Positions 5,072 through 5,898 of a stretch of 5,898 nt of DNA are shown one piece after another. The DNA is taken from positions 1-5,898 of the forward strand of contig JACQHA010000331.1 of assembly GCA_016199255.1 (NCBI GenBank), read 5' to 3'. The position numbers were made by a program, and so were the translations under genes. Origin of the DNA: Deinococcus sp. GTDB lineage: Bacteria; Deinococcota; Deinococci; JACQHA01. A model generated the notes under the pieces. It was not told where the DNA came from. It was given only the letters and a program-made list of their open reading frames with translations, and made no database searches. Every line of letters begins with the position of its first letter. The stretch's first letter is position 1.

Positions 5072-5898
5072 TCATGAACTGCTTTCTGGAGGTGTAGTGC
5101 GCTCCTGCGTTAATAAGGCTTGCTTGCGCTCCAGGCCCCAGCGGTAGCCCCCCAGGCTGCCGTCTTCCCGCACTGCCCGCTGGCAGGGGATCACCAGCGC
5201 CACCGGGTTAGTGGCGCAGGCCCGGGCTACGGCGCGGGCCGCTGTAGGCTGGCCCAGGGCCTGGGCAATCTCCCCATAGGAGCAAGTGCTGCCGTAGGGA
5301 ATAGCCCGCAGCTTCTTCCAGACCTGCCACTGGAAGGCAGTGGCTTGTACGTCTAGGGGCAGGTCAAGGTGCGGCTGCTTGCCACTGAGATGGTTCAAGA
5401 GAGTGCTCACCCACTGGCTGAGGCCGGTGCGGTCCTGCTGGATCTCAGCCGCAGGGTATTCGCTCCCGAGAGCAGCCTCCAGGGCACGGTCAGAATCACC
5501 TAGGCTGACGGCACAGATGCCCCGCGCTGTGGCTGCTACCAGCAGGCGGCCCAGGGGGCAGTCCACAATGGTGTAGCTAATACGCATGCCCTGGCCACCT
5601 CGCCGGTAAGCAGCAGGTGTCATCCCCAGCTGCTCAGGCGCCCGCTCGTAGAGGCGGCTGCTGGAACCATATCCAGCGTCGTACAGCGCTGTGGTCACTG
5701 CTGCTCCTCCTTTGAGCTGTGCCTTGAGCCGGCCCAGGCGACAGGCTTCAGCATACTGCCTTGGGGTAATGCCCATAATCCGTTTGAAGGTGCGATGCAG
5801 GTGGTAGGGGCTGATGCCCAGCCGGGTGCTGAGGGCACCTAGCGTCAGGGGACCTTCCAGGTTGGCTATATAGCGGCAGGCCTGCTGGACCAGCTCCA
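5072..5898 (-). CDS. ada: Ada-type regulator / O6-methylguanine-DNA methyltransferase (N-terminus beyond window)
   Basis: A suicide DNA-repair protein that moves methyl groups from O6-methylguanine to its own cysteine; Ada proteins also activate the adaptive response to alkylation. The frame is open to the window edge, so about 275 residues are visible and the 5' end, including any Zn-Cys methylphosphotriester domain, is missing. The internal ATG at 5776 lies inside the HTH domain and is not the start. Visible in order: an AraC-type HTH (GALSTRLGISPYHLHRTFKR, then GITPRQYAEACR, closely resembling E. coli Ada), a linker ending RRGG, the RNase-H-like MGMT N-domain (ISYTIVDCPLGRLLVAATARGICAVSLGD), and the catalytic domain (TAFQWQVWKKLRAIPYGSTCSYGEIA, ARAVARACATNPVALVIPCQR, SLGGYRWGLERKQALL). 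The Arg of ARAVA, Asn of NPV, the active Cys (codon 5183-5185) and a C-terminal LLTQE glutamate are present, but the His of PCHR is Gln. No terminator is visible after the stop. Confidence 0.92.
   Translation of the reverse strand, partial: ELVQQACRYIANLEGPLTLGALSTRLGISPYHLHRTFKRIMGITPRQYAEACRLGRLKAQLKGGAAVTTALYDAGYGSSSRLYERAPEQLGMTPAAYRRGGQGMRISYTIVDCPLGRLLVAATARGICAVSLGDSDRALEAALGSEYPAAEIQQDRTGLSQWVSTLLNHLSGKQPHLDLPLDVQATAFQWQVWKKLRAIPYGSTCSYGEIAQALGQPTAARAVARACATNPVALVIPCQRAVREDGSLGGYRWGLERKQALLTQERTTPPESSS

Overview
The window is GC-rich bacterial DNA with three blocks: a toxin-antitoxin pair on the + strand (71-1176), a three-gene sugar-type ABC importer operon on the - strand (4701 down to 1254), and the visible part of an Ada-type DNA alkylation-repair gene on the - strand (5072 to the window end). 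The solute-binding protein has a cleavable signal peptide ending in Ala-Pro-Ala/Gln with no lipobox cysteine. That is common in Deinococcota (Deinococcus, Thermus, Truepera) and less usual for Gram-positives or Chloroflexota, so a Deinococcota-like host is my tentative guess. No marker gene in the window settles it.

Region 1 (1-1176). Bases 1-120 are a perfect, spacer-less palindrome: 1-60 is the exact reverse complement of 61-120. It is probably a contig-end fold-back artefact, which would make the 5' end of the first gene unreliable. An Xre/MbcA/ParS-like antitoxin (71-637) follows, overlapping by 4 bp a RES-domain toxin (634-1176). This is the order and coupling of MbcTA/Xre-RES modules, in which the toxin degrades NAD+ and the antitoxin neutralises it and represses the operon.

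Region 2 (1177-4920). A short 77-bp gap separates the toxin from the convergent transporter operon. In transcription order the operon is: a promoter (TTGACA, 17 bp, TAACAT, at 4880-4908), a LacI/GalR-type operator at about +10 to +23, a leader of roughly 170 nt, the solute-binding protein (4701-3091), a strong intercistronic hairpin (3039-3065), a MalF-like permease (3018-2167) and a MalG-like permease (2156-1254). No ATPase, sugar hydrolase or regulator gene is in the window. The transporter must therefore use an ATPase encoded elsewhere (MsmK/UgpC/MalK type), and the substrate cannot be named.

Region 3 (4702-5071). This 370-bp intergenic region holds the operon's regulatory DNA, including a pair of 13-bp direct repeats with a 20-bp period centred at about -61 and -81.

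Region 4 (5072-5898). This is the C-terminal part of Ada: an AraC-type helix-turn-helix followed by the O6-methylguanine-DNA methyltransferase domain. Its active-site motif reads PCQR instead of the usual PCHR. The N-terminal methylphosphotriester domain, if present, lies beyond the window.

I did not find a clearly undescribed system. The points most worth checking are the palindrome, the operator/promoter arrangement with the phased repeats, and the PCQR active site.
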